Source: an uncultured Prevotellaceae bacterium
Lineage (GTDB): Bacteria > Bacteroidota > Bacteroidia > Bacteroidales > Bacteroidaceae
Assembly (NCBI GenBank): GCA_902776475.1
Contig: CACYQD010000012.1
Span: 1-64,000 of the forward strand
Length of the DNA stretch: 64,000 nucleotides
Direction: 5' to 3'
Part shown: in pieces, positions 1 through 8,021 of the stretch
Layout of the letters: every line of letters begins with the position of its first letter
Position numbering within the stretch: position 1 is the first letter of the stretch
Notes under the pieces: model-generated
The model's database searches: none
Seen by the model: the letters and a program-made list of their open reading frames with translations, nothing else
What the model was told of the DNA's origin: nothing
Position numbers and translations under genes: made by a program

Positions 1-177
1 TTGGCCTTTCTTCTTCGGTTTAAGACCTTCGATTCCTTTGCTTTTATATGCCTCCAACCATTCATATAGAATATGATGGCCTAAATGTAATCGGTTAGAT
101 ACAGAACAGGCTGTCTCACCTTGGAACACAAACGATATTGCCTCCAACTTTTCTTCTACACTAAATCCTTTCTTCAT
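1..177 (-). CDS. IS3-family transposase OrfA, N-terminal 59 residues (partial)
   Basis: The minus-strand frame starts at ATG 177 and stays open to the window edge. It encodes MKKGFSVEEKLEAISFVFQG followed by a helix-turn-helix in which the ETACSVSNRL and HHILYEWLEAYKSKG stretches form the two helices, then a lysine-rich linker KPKKKGQ. This is the N-terminal DNA-binding part of IS3/IS150 OrfA, which normally binds the terminal repeats and is joined to the DDE integrase OrfB by a frameshift. OrfB is not visible. The family call rests on the helix-turn-helix pattern and the flanking terminal repeat; the precise IS name cannot be given. Confidence 0.75.
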   Translation of the reverse strand, partial: MKKGFSVEEKLEAISFVFQGETACSVSNRLHLGHHILYEWLEAYKSKGIEGLKPKKKGQ

Positions 178-219
178 GTTGAACCGTTAAGTTGTGTCCA
201 ACTTTCTGGGTTCACTTCA
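1..219 (-). mobile_element. IS3-family insertion sequence, 5' end only
   Basis: The element runs off the left edge of the window. Read on the minus strand its outer end is TGAAGTGAACCCAGAAAGTT, which has the TG start and the CCAGAAAGTTGGAC-type terminal repeat common in IS3/IS150-group elements, and an OrfA-like reading frame begins about 42 bases inside. The end is placed at base 219 because the terminal CA (plus strand) falls there. The other end and the target duplication are outside the window, so completeness cannot be judged. Confidence 0.75.
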
Positions 220-227
220 GGTCGAAG

Positions 228-250
228 CCCCTTCTTAGGACAAGAAGGGG
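228..250. terminator. Hairpin beside the IS end
   Basis: CCCCTTCTT (228-236) and AAGAAGGGG (242-250) form a perfect 9-bp stem with a 5-base loop. It lies just outside the IS and ahead of the promoter at 335. No T-run follows, so it may be a terminator of a gene lost or separated by the insertion. Between here and 334 nothing else is recognisable. Confidence 0.45.
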
Positions 251-334
251 TTGGGGTTGTTGTGAACATCTCCCTGTGAAAAAAGAAAAAACTGATTTCT
301 TTATCCAACAGGCAAATAATTGCCGAATTTTATC

Positions 335-342
335 TAAATTTG
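335..342 (+). promoter_or_regulatory. Bacteroidota -7 element for DUF3822-rsmD
   Basis: TAAATTTG matches the TAnnTTTG -7 consensus of the Bacteroidota primary sigma factor. Its position excludes the TTG at 340 as the start of the next gene and supports the ATG at 367, leaving a leader of roughly 20 bases. No clear -33 TTTG is seen. Confidence 0.6.
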
Positions 343-366
343 CAATTCAAATCAAATGCCACAATC

Positions 367-1161
367 ATGCAAAAGACAGACGCCAGTAAGAATCCCAAGG
401 AATCACTGACCATTCGGATAGGTTTGGACTCACTCGCAATCCTCACGCCAGAAGGCAACCTGGACACCTTGGAGATGAAAAGCGGCATCTCCGCCTCAGC
501 CAACCTCAGGGAGGCATTCAAAACCCATCCCTTGCTGAACGGGCAGGCCAAACATGCTACGGTATTGGTCGATGCCACCACCATGCTCATCCCCGAGGAG
601 GAATTCAACGAAGAGGACTGCAGCCTCCTCTTTTCCCATGCCTTCTCCGGCCATGAATCCGACCTCAAGGGGCACTACGCCATCAGCAACCTCCATGCTG
701 TCGCACTCTTCGCTTTTGAAAAGGACCTGCAGACGGTCATCAACGACCATTTCAGCACAAGTTCCTTTATCCCGGTTTGTGCTCCTCTGTGGCAATATCT
801 CGGACAACGTCCCGTTCTCAACCGCCAACGCTTATATGGCTATTTCCACGACGGCAAACTCGACCTCTTCTGCATCGCCAAAAACAGGTTCAAGTTTTGC
901 AACACCTTCAGTGCCACCCATGCTCACGACACGCTCTATTACTTGCTCAACGCCTTCAGCCAGTTGGGTTTGAAAGCTGATCGTGACGAGATCTCTCTGA
1001 TTGGGAGCACTCCTCACAAACTATGGATTGCCAACAATCTGCAGACCTACGTGCAGCGGATCATCCAAGAAGATGCAGAGAGTCTGGGGCTGTCCTTGCT
1101 CCAGCAGCATCCTTCACTGCCTGCCGACCTGGCCATCATCCATCAAAACAACCTTCCATGA
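367..1161 (+). CDS. DUF3822 family protein
   Basis: A 264-residue soluble protein of the DUF3822 family, which in Bacteroidota is typically encoded directly before rsmD. The molecular role is unknown; the domain has an actin/ASKHA-like look in its N-terminal part (LTIRIGLDSLAILTPEGNLD), but that is only an impression. The start is set at ATG 367 (MQKTDASKN) because the promoter -7 element covers the upstream TTG at 340. The stop overlaps the rsmD start by four bases (ATGA), so the two genes are translationally coupled and probably act in one context. No signal peptide or membrane segment is present. Confidence 0.8.
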   Translation: MQKTDASKNPKESLTIRIGLDSLAILTPEGNLDTLEMKSGISASANLREAFKTHPLLNGQAKHATVLVDATTMLIPEEEFNEEDCSLLFSHAFSGHESDLKGHYAISNLHAVALFAFEKDLQTVINDHFSTSSFIPVCAPLWQYLGQRPVLNRQRLYGYFHDGKLDLFCIAKNRFKFCNTFSATHAHDTLYYLLNAFSQLGLKADRDEISLIGSTPHKLWIANNLQTYVQRIIQEDAESLGLSLLQQHPSLPADLAIIHQNNLP

Positions 1162-1742
1162 GAATCATCACAGGCATTTACAAGGGACGGCGTTTCGACA
1201 TCCCACGGTCATTCAAGGCCCGTCCGACAACAGACTTCGCCAAAGAGAACCTGTTCAACGTACTCACAGGATACATTGACCTTGACGGAGCCCGTGCACT
1301 CGACCTTTTCGCCGGCACGGGAAGTATCTCTTTGGAGTTCCTCTCCAGAGGATGTTCACAAGTGGTCAGCGTGGAATTAGACCGCGACCATTACACCTTT
1401 ATCCGGCAATGTGTGGAGAAACTGGGCAGCGACAAGTCGATGGTCATCCGTGGCGACGTCTTCAAGTTTGTAAAATCCTGCCACCAACAGTTCGACATCA
1501 TCTTCGCCGACCCTCCCTATGCTTTGGAGAAACTCCCAGAGATACCCGACCTGATTTTCAGCCGCAACCTGTTGGCCGACGGCGGTTTGTTTGTTTTCGA
1601 ACATGGCAAACAGAATGATTTCTCCAATCATCCTCATTTTGTGGAGCACCGTAGTTACGGGAGCGTGAATTTCAGCATTTTCAGGGCTTCGACTGCTGAA
1701 GAAGAAAGTGGAGAAAAGCCGGAAACGCCCAAATCAGAATAG
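1158..1742 (+). CDS. rsmD: 16S rRNA (guanine(966)-N(2))-methyltransferase RsmD
   Basis: A 194-residue SAM-dependent methyltransferase that modifies G966 of 16S rRNA. The start MRIITGIYKGRRF carries the family's typical N-terminal RIxxGxxKGRxL pattern, followed by RPTTDFAKENLFN, the SAM-binding motif ALDLFAGTGSISLEFLSRG and the catalytic ADPPYAL motif (residues about 116-122). The start ATG 1158 overlaps the DUF3822 stop. The last residues, STAEEESGEKPETPKSE, form an acidic low-complexity tail not needed by the fold; its DNA merges into the degenerate repeat that follows, so the tail may have been created by repeat expansion. Confidence 0.92.
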   Translation: MRIITGIYKGRRFDIPRSFKARPTTDFAKENLFNVLTGYIDLDGARALDLFAGTGSISLEFLSRGCSQVVSVELDRDHYTFIRQCVEKLGSDKSMVIRGDVFKFVKSCHQQFDIIFADPPYALEKLPEIPDLIFSRNLLADGGLFVFEHGKQNDFSNHPHFVEHRSYGSVNFSIFRASTAEEESGEKPETPKSE

Positions 1743-1832
1743 TCTGAAGCACCCCAACCACAAGAAAAGCTGGAAAGCCCCCAAATCACAAGAATAGCCT
1801 CAAGAGCCCCAACTTACAAGAGTGGCGAGAAC
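1731..1832. repeat. Degenerate 25-28 bp tandem repeat between rsmD and cls
   Basis: Units of roughly AANNCACAAGAATAGCCTGA..GCCCC are seen at 1731-1755, 1756-1782, 1783-1810 and, partial, from 1811. The first unit contains the rsmD stop codon and the last one overlaps the 3' end of cls on the other strand. Identity between units is only moderate, so this is a worn repeat. Confidence 0.5.
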
Positions 1833-3244
1833 AACCGCAGCACCGACTCTCCGAGCCGCATGTAGAATGGCCGGTGGTCAAACTTGTCCTGGTCGAGGAT
1901 GATGCAGTGCTCCATGTCGTCGATGAAGACTTGCTTGATCTTGGCTACGGTTTCCTCATCGTAGATAAAAGCGTTGGATTCGAAATTATTCTCAAAACTT
2001 CTGAAGTCAAGGTTGGCCGAACCGCATGAACACAAGTTGTCATCACTGACCAGAAGTTTGGAATGATTGAAGCCCTTCTCGTAAAAATAGATCTTGACCC
2101 CGGCTTCCAACACATCATCCAGGAACGAACGGCTGGCCCAATCGACCAGTTTGGCATCTCCATGACGAGGGATGATAAGCCTGACGTCCACACCTGCAAG
2201 GGCACAGGTTCTCAAGGCAAAAATCAACGACTCTGTAGGCAGGAAATACGGTGTTTCCATATAGACGTATTTCCGTGCTTCCAGCAACACCCTCACATAA
2301 CCTTGTTCGAGTTCAGGCCATTGTGATATCGGGTCACTGGTCACAATCTGGGCCAGTCCACCTCCGTCAGCGATATCTCCCACCGTGGGGAAATAGTTCA
2401 GTCCGGCCAGCATCGTCCGCGACACGAAATACCAATCGACGAGGAAAGCGGTCTGCAAGCCATAGACGGCCCGGCCGCTGATGCGGAGATGGGTGTCACG
2501 CCATTGCTGGTTCTTCTTCCCCTTCACATACCTGGAGGCGATGTTCATGCCTCCGATGAATCCCACGTTTCCATCGATGACGATGATCTTGCGGTGGTTA
2601 CGGTAGTTGACCTTTGAGGTCAGGGCAGGAAACCTCACCGGCATGAAGGCATAGACACCGATGCCTTCTTGTTCCATCCGCTCAAAGAACTTGTTGCGGA
2701 CTTTCCAGCACCCCACATCATCATAGATCAACCTGACGGCCACGCCTTCCCGGGCCTTGTCTATCAGGGCATCGGCCACCATGCTCCCCAGGGAATCGTC
2801 CTCAAAAATATAGGTGATGATGTGGATATGGTCCTTGGCCTGATAGATGGCCTCCAGAAGAGCCGGAAACAGTTCGTATCCACTGGTATAGACGTCCACC
2901 TCATTGTCGCAGAAGGGCAGCGCCACATTCTGGTTGGCAAACTGTCTGATCAGTTCGGTATGGTACTCCGGGATGCGCAGGTTGCGCTGCTCCACAAAAT
3001 GGGCCATGGACCTTCGGGAGAGCAGGTCGAGACTGTGCTGGCTGATGTATTTCTCTTTTCGTGTGCTCCTGCCGAAGAAAATGAAAATGACGACGCCCAC
3101 CACGGGAATCATGATCAGCACGAGCAGCCACGCCACCGTCTTCGCCGGCTGTCTGTTATCGGTCAGGACAGCCAACGAAAAGAGGATGACGACAATCACA
3201 TAGACCATCATCAGCAGAGAAGACCATAAGCCGGTTTCAAACAT
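1814..3244 (-). CDS. cls: Cardiolipin synthase (phospholipase D family)
   Basis: A 476-residue inner-membrane enzyme that condenses two phosphatidylglycerols into cardiolipin and glycerol. Two N-terminal membrane helices (residues about 8-27 and 37-57) precede two HKD motifs: H217-R-K219-x4-D224 (NHRKIIVIDG, followed by GGMN) and H394-S-K396-x4-D401 (NHSKLLVSDD, followed by GSANLDFRS). Length and layout are those of bacterial Cls. It is the third gene of the dnaG operon, starting three bases after the stop of the TPR gene. The 3' end runs into the degenerate repeat shared with rsmD, with the two genes convergent. Confidence 0.92.
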   Translation of the reverse strand: MFETGLWSSLLMMVYVIVVILFSLAVLTDNRQPAKTVAWLLVLIMIPVVGVVIFIFFGRSTRKEKYISQHSLDLLSRRSMAHFVEQRNLRIPEYHTELIRQFANQNVALPFCDNEVDVYTSGYELFPALLEAIYQAKDHIHIITYIFEDDSLGSMVADALIDKAREGVAVRLIYDDVGCWKVRNKFFERMEQEGIGVYAFMPVRFPALTSKVNYRNHRKIIVIDGNVGFIGGMNIASRYVKGKKNQQWRDTHLRISGRAVYGLQTAFLVDWYFVSRTMLAGLNYFPTVGDIADGGGLAQIVTSDPISQWPELEQGYVRVLLEARKYVYMETPYFLPTESLIFALRTCALAGVDVRLIIPRHGDAKLVDWASRSFLDDVLEAGVKIYFYEKGFNHSKLLVSDDNLCSCGSANLDFRSFENNFESNAFIYDEETVAKIKQVFIDDMEHCIILDQDKFDHRPFYMRLGESVLRLFSPLL

Positions 3245-3247
3245 AGT

Positions 3248-4993
3248 CTATTCGTTTTCTTTTTCCATTTTCTGGATGAATGCCAACTCATTGATGGCGA
3301 AATCCATATTCTCTGGATCATCCAGCATCTTGTTGAGCAAAGCCCTGGCATCATCATACTTGTGCTTATCCACCAAGACGAAAGCCTTTCTCCGGTCGAG
3401 GAAACTCAAGAACTTCCTGATAGGTTCAGGAATGTCTTCCTCCTCGTCCATCAACAGGCTCTGCGTGATCGATCCTTTCAGGTTGTCGATGGTGGTCATG
3501 GCCCTGAAATCACCTGAGTTCACCAGACAGTTGACCAGTTCGGTGGTATAGGTGATGCGGTGCAGATGGGAGAGCATGTTGAGGTAGGCCTCTGCCCGCT
3601 TGTATTGCTTCAACTCACAATAGCAGAAACCGATGAGATAGGTCACCTCATAGAATGTCTCTTTCTGGCTTCCCTTCATCCGTTCGAAGACAGGCTGCAT
3701 ATCCAGGAAAGCGTTCTCCAACCTGAGCAGGGCCTCATAGAAACGCCCCGCCAGCAGCAGTTTCTTTCCCTGATAGAGCAATTGGGCGAGGTTGAGATCC
3801 GTGCAGTTGACAATCAGCCGCTGCTCATCGGTGAGGCTGTCCGTCTCTTTGTTTCTGACCTTTTGCATGGCCTCTTTCCACATATAGATACACTCATCGG
3901 CCTGTTGTCGCCGCGACACATGGTCATAGGCCACCAGCACGGAGTTGGACTCCAGCATGAGATGTTTCAACCTGAACGGATGGTCGGGGGATGCAGGCAG
4001 GGGAACGAGACAGGATGTCACCCGGAAAAACGTGGTCTTCCCATCTGTGCCCTCATCGTTGAACGTGAGTGTGATCAAACGCTCCACACCAGGCATGCCC
4101 GGCAGCTCAACCCACAACGAAGCCAGCACTTCACGTCTGACCACCTTTCCCTCCCTGATGAAGGCATCCACCAAGTTGAAATCCCGCACCTGCTGACTGT
4201 CCGTCAACAGCAGTTTTTCTTCTCCCAGGATTTCCATGCGCAGAGGAATGACATCAGTCAGTCCCATCACCTTGTCCAGAAAAAGTTCCACGCCCATCTT
4301 CTCCAGATCATTGAACCTCAGTTCCAGTCCTCCTTGCAACAGCATCTCATGCTGCCGCGCGAGAAACAGTTCACGGCCATATTCGGCCCTTGCTTTCTCC
4401 TGGTCGTCACTGCCGTTCTTGCCTTGATGCTCAAACTCATCCATTCTTCTTGTCAGGGCGTTCTGCCAACTGAATGAACTGGACATCGCTTCAGTCAGGG
4501 CATCCTTGGCCGTTTGCGGGTGAAGGAGCAGTCCGGTCAGGATATGCACGTCGATCTCATTTTTTTCCTCGTTGACGGTATAGACCATCCTCTGATTCTC
4601 AGAGTTGATGTTGCATTTGTTGCAGACCATCCTCACCGTATTCAGATGATCCATGCTCGTGGTATAGCAGAAGAGGTAGGAAAGTCTGACGAAAGGCGAC
4701 GACTTCTCCACCCTCAACCTGAAATGGCCATTCTGATAATCGTAGAGTGCCAGACGGTCGTTGTTCTCATCCTTCCATGTCACGTCGCAATGGATGGAGC
4801 GCAACGCCTCGTCGCTCCACTGCTCCAGATTCCTGGCTCTCGTTTCATTGGCGATGTGCCACAGGTCACTGTCTTTCTTTCCCTGGCGGACATGAATGAA
4901 GCGGATGCCCTTCTCCCGGAAAAGGAAGAAAGCCATGACTGCGATCAACAGGATTTCTATGATCAACAATATCTCCATATACGTCATACTCAC
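3248..4993 (-). CDS. Membrane-anchored TPR-like protein of unknown function
   Basis: A 581-residue protein I do not recognise by name. One hydrophobic helix at residues about 6-24 (MEILLIIEILLIAVMAFFLF) anchors it, with the rest most likely cytoplasmic. The middle is of mixed composition with no catalytic motif that I can see. The C-terminal third (from about residue 400) is helical, with TPR-like repeats around LAQLLYQGKKLLLAGRFYEA, FYEVTYLIGFCYCELKQYKR and KHKYDDARALLNKMLDDPEN. It overlaps the dnaG stop by four bases (ATGA) and is followed after three bases by cls, so it is cotranscribed with both. A scaffold role is only a guess. Confidence 0.7.
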   Translation of the reverse strand: MSMTYMEILLIIEILLIAVMAFFLFREKGIRFIHVRQGKKDSDLWHIANETRARNLEQWSDEALRSIHCDVTWKDENNDRLALYDYQNGHFRLRVEKSSPFVRLSYLFCYTTSMDHLNTVRMVCNKCNINSENQRMVYTVNEEKNEIDVHILTGLLLHPQTAKDALTEAMSSSFSWQNALTRRMDEFEHQGKNGSDDQEKARAEYGRELFLARQHEMLLQGGLELRFNDLEKMGVELFLDKVMGLTDVIPLRMEILGEEKLLLTDSQQVRDFNLVDAFIREGKVVRREVLASLWVELPGMPGVERLITLTFNDEGTDGKTTFFRVTSCLVPLPASPDHPFRLKHLMLESNSVLVAYDHVSRRQQADECIYMWKEAMQKVRNKETDSLTDEQRLIVNCTDLNLAQLLYQGKKLLLAGRFYEALLRLENAFLDMQPVFERMKGSQKETFYEVTYLIGFCYCELKQYKRAEAYLNMLSHLHRITYTTELVNCLVNSGDFRAMTTIDNLKGSITQSLLMDEEEDIPEPIRKFLSFLDRRKAFVLVDKHKYDDARALLNKMLDDPENMDFAINELAFIQKMEKENE

Positions 4994-6933
4994 ACCATAA
5001 TACTTTTGCCGGCTCTCTTGGCCATGGCCTGTCTCATCTCCTGCAACTGGCGCAGTTCCTCCCTGAGCCGGTTCTTCTCCTCGTCGTCGGACGAATGCAA
5101 CAGTTGGGGAATCAGACTGTCAATCCGTCTCTTGAGAATATTCATCCGATACTCCAGCAACAGATGCATCACCTGCGAACGAAGTGCCTCATCATTGGTC
5201 CTCACCTGCATGCTCTCAGTCAGGACGTAGGTATCCTCTCCCAACTGAGCAGCCAGACTATTGACCTTCACATCGGGATGCTTCATGAAAAACGTCCTCA
5301 CATCGGTATTCCCGGCCTGGACTTCGGCCACGGCTTCTTCCAGGATCTGCTGATAGAGCGCGTTCTCCAACTTGACCCCGTCGTCCTCCAGGTCATAGTA
5401 GATATATTCTGCGACAGAGATGTCATAGCGGTTGCCGTCGTCTCCCTCCATATCACGGAAGGCGGTATCTCCTCCGTGCCTGATAACCATCTGCACCAGT
5501 AACTGCTCAAGCTGGTCGGTAATCTGATTGGCCGGGGGCGCTCCCACGACCCTCGGCGGGGCAGTGGATATCTGCTGTTCCCTCCTTGAGGCATCCCGCT
5601 CGTCCTGGCGCGCTTTATCCTCCCGGTCGCGGCGGATGAACTTGTTCATCTCACTGATCAGGGTCTGTTCGGGAATAGCGATGCGCAACGAGCAGTCTTT
5701 GATGTAGGTGGCCCTGACTATCTGGTCGGGGATGACGGAGATGCTCTTGACAATGCTGGAGATGGCTTCCGACCGCTTGATAGGATCAGAGACGTCCTTG
5801 AGGAGCAGACGGGTCTTGAACTCCATGAAATCGGTCTGATGGTCGGCGATATAGGCTCTGAAATCTGCCGCGGTGTGCTTCCGGGCAAAACTGTCCGGGT
5901 CGTCACCATCGGGCAGCAACAGCACCTTGATGTTCATGCCCTCAGCCAACAACATGTCCGTACCGCGCATGGCGGCATGGATACCGGCCTCATCACCATC
6001 ATAGAGCAGGACGACATTCTGGGTGAAACGGCGCAACAGTTTGATCTGGAAGACGCTGAGCGCCGTACCGGAGTTGGCCACGACATTCTCTATGCCGCAT
6101 TGGTGCATGGAGATCACGTCTGTATAGCCCTCGACCATATAGACGCAGTCCTCTTTCGAGATGGCTTTCTTGGCTTGGTAGATGCCATAGAGCTCATGGT
6201 CCTTGTGATAGACCACGGAATCGGGCGAGTTGACGTACTTCTGACTGACGCCCTTGGTGCGGGAGTCGAGCAGACGGCCGCCGAAGGCCGTCACCTTGCC
6301 GCCCACGCCAAACCAAGGGAAAATCACCCTTCCGGCAAACCGGTCGTAAAGGCTCCCGTCATCGCGTCTAACCGCCAGACCGCTCTTGACCAGAAAATCA
6401 TCCTTGTAGCCGTGTTTCCGGGCTGCGGAAACCAAGGCATCACGCTTAGTGAGCGCAAAACCCAACCTGAATTTGCTGATGATGTCATCACGGAATCCTC
6501 TTGAACGGAAATAGGCCATACCGACGGCTTGTCCGTCGCGGTCGTTGCGCAACACCTCATTGAAATAGCCTGCCGCCCACTCATTGACGATCAGGATGCT
6601 CTCGCGCTCATTCTCCGCCTGTTTCTCCTCATCGGTGAGTTCGCGCTCCTTCACCTCAATATGGTATTTCTTGGCCAGCCACTTCAATGCCTCGGGATAA
6701 GTCATCTGCTCATGCTCCATGATGAAGTTGGCGGCATTTCCTGCTTTTCCGCAGGAGAAGCATTTGTAGATGCCCCTGGCGGGAGAGACAGAGAACGACG
6801 GCGTGCGGTCATCATGGAAGGGGCATAGCCCCTTGTAGTTCGCACCGCTCTTCCTGAGCGATACGAAATCCGACACGACGTCCACAATGTTGGCCGCATC
6901 CATGATTCTGTCTATGGTGGCTCTGTCTATCAT
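4990..6933 (-). CDS. dnaG: DNA primase DnaG
   Basis: A 647-residue primase that makes RNA primers for replication. The N-terminal CHC2 zinc finger is C37-x2-H40-x17-C58-x2-C61 (LCPFH and YKCFSCGKAGN), followed by the RNA-polymerase core (VIFPWFGVGGKVTAFGGR) and the TOPRIM fold with E268 (VYMVEGYTD) and D312-G-D314 (LLYDGDEAG). The C-terminal part is the helicase-binding region. I start it at ATG 6933 (MIDRATIDRI), the conserved family start; an in-frame ATG at 6954 lies upstream of the promoter -7 element. It is the first gene of the dnaG-TPR-cls operon and diverges from etfB. Confidence 0.95.
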   Translation of the reverse strand: MIDRATIDRIMDAANIVDVVSDFVSLRKSGANYKGLCPFHDDRTPSFSVSPARGIYKCFSCGKAGNAANFIMEHEQMTYPEALKWLAKKYHIEVKERELTDEEKQAENERESILIVNEWAAGYFNEVLRNDRDGQAVGMAYFRSRGFRDDIISKFRLGFALTKRDALVSAARKHGYKDDFLVKSGLAVRRDDGSLYDRFAGRVIFPWFGVGGKVTAFGGRLLDSRTKGVSQKYVNSPDSVVYHKDHELYGIYQAKKAISKEDCVYMVEGYTDVISMHQCGIENVVANSGTALSVFQIKLLRRFTQNVVLLYDGDEAGIHAAMRGTDMLLAEGMNIKVLLLPDGDDPDSFARKHTAADFRAYIADHQTDFMEFKTRLLLKDVSDPIKRSEAISSIVKSISVIPDQIVRATYIKDCSLRIAIPEQTLISEMNKFIRRDREDKARQDERDASRREQQISTAPPRVVGAPPANQITDQLEQLLVQMVIRHGGDTAFRDMEGDDGNRYDISVAEYIYYDLEDDGVKLENALYQQILEEAVAEVQAGNTDVRTFFMKHPDVKVNSLAAQLGEDTYVLTESMQVRTNDEALRSQVMHLLLEYRMNILKRRIDSLIPQLLHSSDDEEKNRLREELRQLQEMRQAMAKRAGKSIMV

Positions 6934-6940
6934 TTCACCA

Positions 6941-6972
6941 CAAAAGTACGACATTATTTCTTATCGCACAAA
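6941..6972 (-). promoter_or_regulatory. dnaG promoter
   Basis: On the minus strand, TTTG (6969-6972) and TACTTTTG (6941-6948) are separated by 20 bases, matching the Bacteroidota -33/-7 pair. The -7 element ends only seven bases before the dnaG ATG at 6933, so the transcript would have almost no leader. Confidence 0.75.
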
Positions 6973-7076
6973 AAAACTTTCAATAACTTTTGTTAAAGAC
7001 AAGATGGGAAAACTTGCACAAACTCCTGAATTTGTGCACTAATCTGCCCATAATGTGCAATTTTACACTCAAATCC

Positions 7077-7107
7077 TTTGTTACCCGACAAAAAATGAGT
7101 ACTTTTG
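7077..7107 (+). promoter_or_regulatory. etfB operon promoter
   Basis: TTTG (7077-7080) and TACTTTTG (7100-7107) with the ideal 19-base spacing. It faces away from the dnaG promoter and shows that the upstream in-frame start at 6990 cannot be used; translation starts at ATG 7137. Confidence 0.8.
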
Positions 7108-7136
7108 CCCACCTAAAATTTCACAATATAATTTTT

Positions 7137-8012
7137 ATGAGTTTGAAAATTGTTGTGCTTGCCAAGCAAGTACCCGACACACGTAACGTGGGCAAGGATG
7201 CCATGACTGCCGAAGGCACGGTCAACCGCGCAGCATTGCCCGCCATCTTCAATCCAGAAGACTTGAATGCCTTGGAACAAGCGCTCCGCCTCAAAGAGCA
7301 GCATCCCGGTTCCACAGTAGGTATCCTCACCATGGGTCCTCCACGTGCTGGTGAGATCATCCGTCAGGGCCTCTACAGAGGTGCCGACACCGGATGGCTC
7401 CTCACCGACCGCCTGTTTGCTGGTGCCGACACCCTGGCTACCTCGTATGCCCTGGCCACTGCCATCAAGAAAATCGGCGACGTTGACATCGTGATCGGCG
7501 GCCGTCAGGCCATCGACGGCGACACCGCCCAGGTGGGTCCTCAAGTGGCACAGAAACTGGGTCTCAACCAGGTGACCTACGCTGAGGAAATCCTGAAGGT
7601 GGAGAATGGCGAAGCCACCATCCGCCGTCATATCGACGGTGGCGTCGAGACTGTCGTCGCTCCCCTGCCCGTTGTCATCACGGTCAACGGAAGTGCCGCT
7701 CCCTGCCGTCCCTGCAACGCCAAACTGGTGATGAAGTACAAATATGCCACTTGTCCGATGGAGCGCCCCGCTGAATTGGACGAGCGCATGGCCAACCTCT
7801 ATGCCGGACGGGATTACCTCACACTCAATCAGTGGTCAGTGGCCGATGTGGAGGGTGATGCCTCACAATGCGGACTGGCCGGCAGCCCCACGAAAGTGAA
7901 GGCCGTGAAGAATATCGTCTTCCAGGCCAAGGAGAGCAAGACACTCAGCAGCAGCGATGCTGATGTTGAAGGACTGATTCAGGAATTGTTGAACGAGAAA
8001 ATAATTGGTTAG
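7137..8012 (+). CDS. etfB: Electron transfer flavoprotein beta subunit
   Basis: A 291-residue ETF beta (FixA) subunit. With EtfA it forms a soluble heterodimer that carries electrons between acyl-CoA dehydrogenase and other partners. The start MSLKIVVLAKQVPDTRNVG is typical, and the AMP/FAD-binding adenine-nucleotide hydrolase-like fold is shown by DIVIGGRQAIDGDTAQVGPQ (residues about 119-138) and the LPVVITV strand. The ATG at 7137 follows the promoter by 29 bases. EtfA follows after a nine-base gap and acyl-CoA dehydrogenase lies further on, so this is one operon. Whether the dimer bifurcates electrons cannot be decided from what I can see. Confidence 0.93.
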   Translation: MSLKIVVLAKQVPDTRNVGKDAMTAEGTVNRAALPAIFNPEDLNALEQALRLKEQHPGSTVGILTMGPPRAGEIIRQGLYRGADTGWLLTDRLFAGADTLATSYALATAIKKIGDVDIVIGGRQAIDGDTAQVGPQVAQKLGLNQVTYAEEILKVENGEATIRRHIDGGVETVVAPLPVVITVNGSAAPCRPCNAKLVMKYKYATCPMERPAELDERMANLYAGRDYLTLNQWSVADVEGDASQCGLAGSPTKVKAVKNIVFQAKESKTLSSSDADVEGLIQELLNEKIIG

Positions 8013-8021
8013 TTGGTGAGT

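Noticed and set aside
6990-7136. Longer N-terminus for EtfB from 6990
   Set aside because: The promoter at 7077-7107 lies inside this extension and the family start is MSLKIVVLAKQ at 7137.
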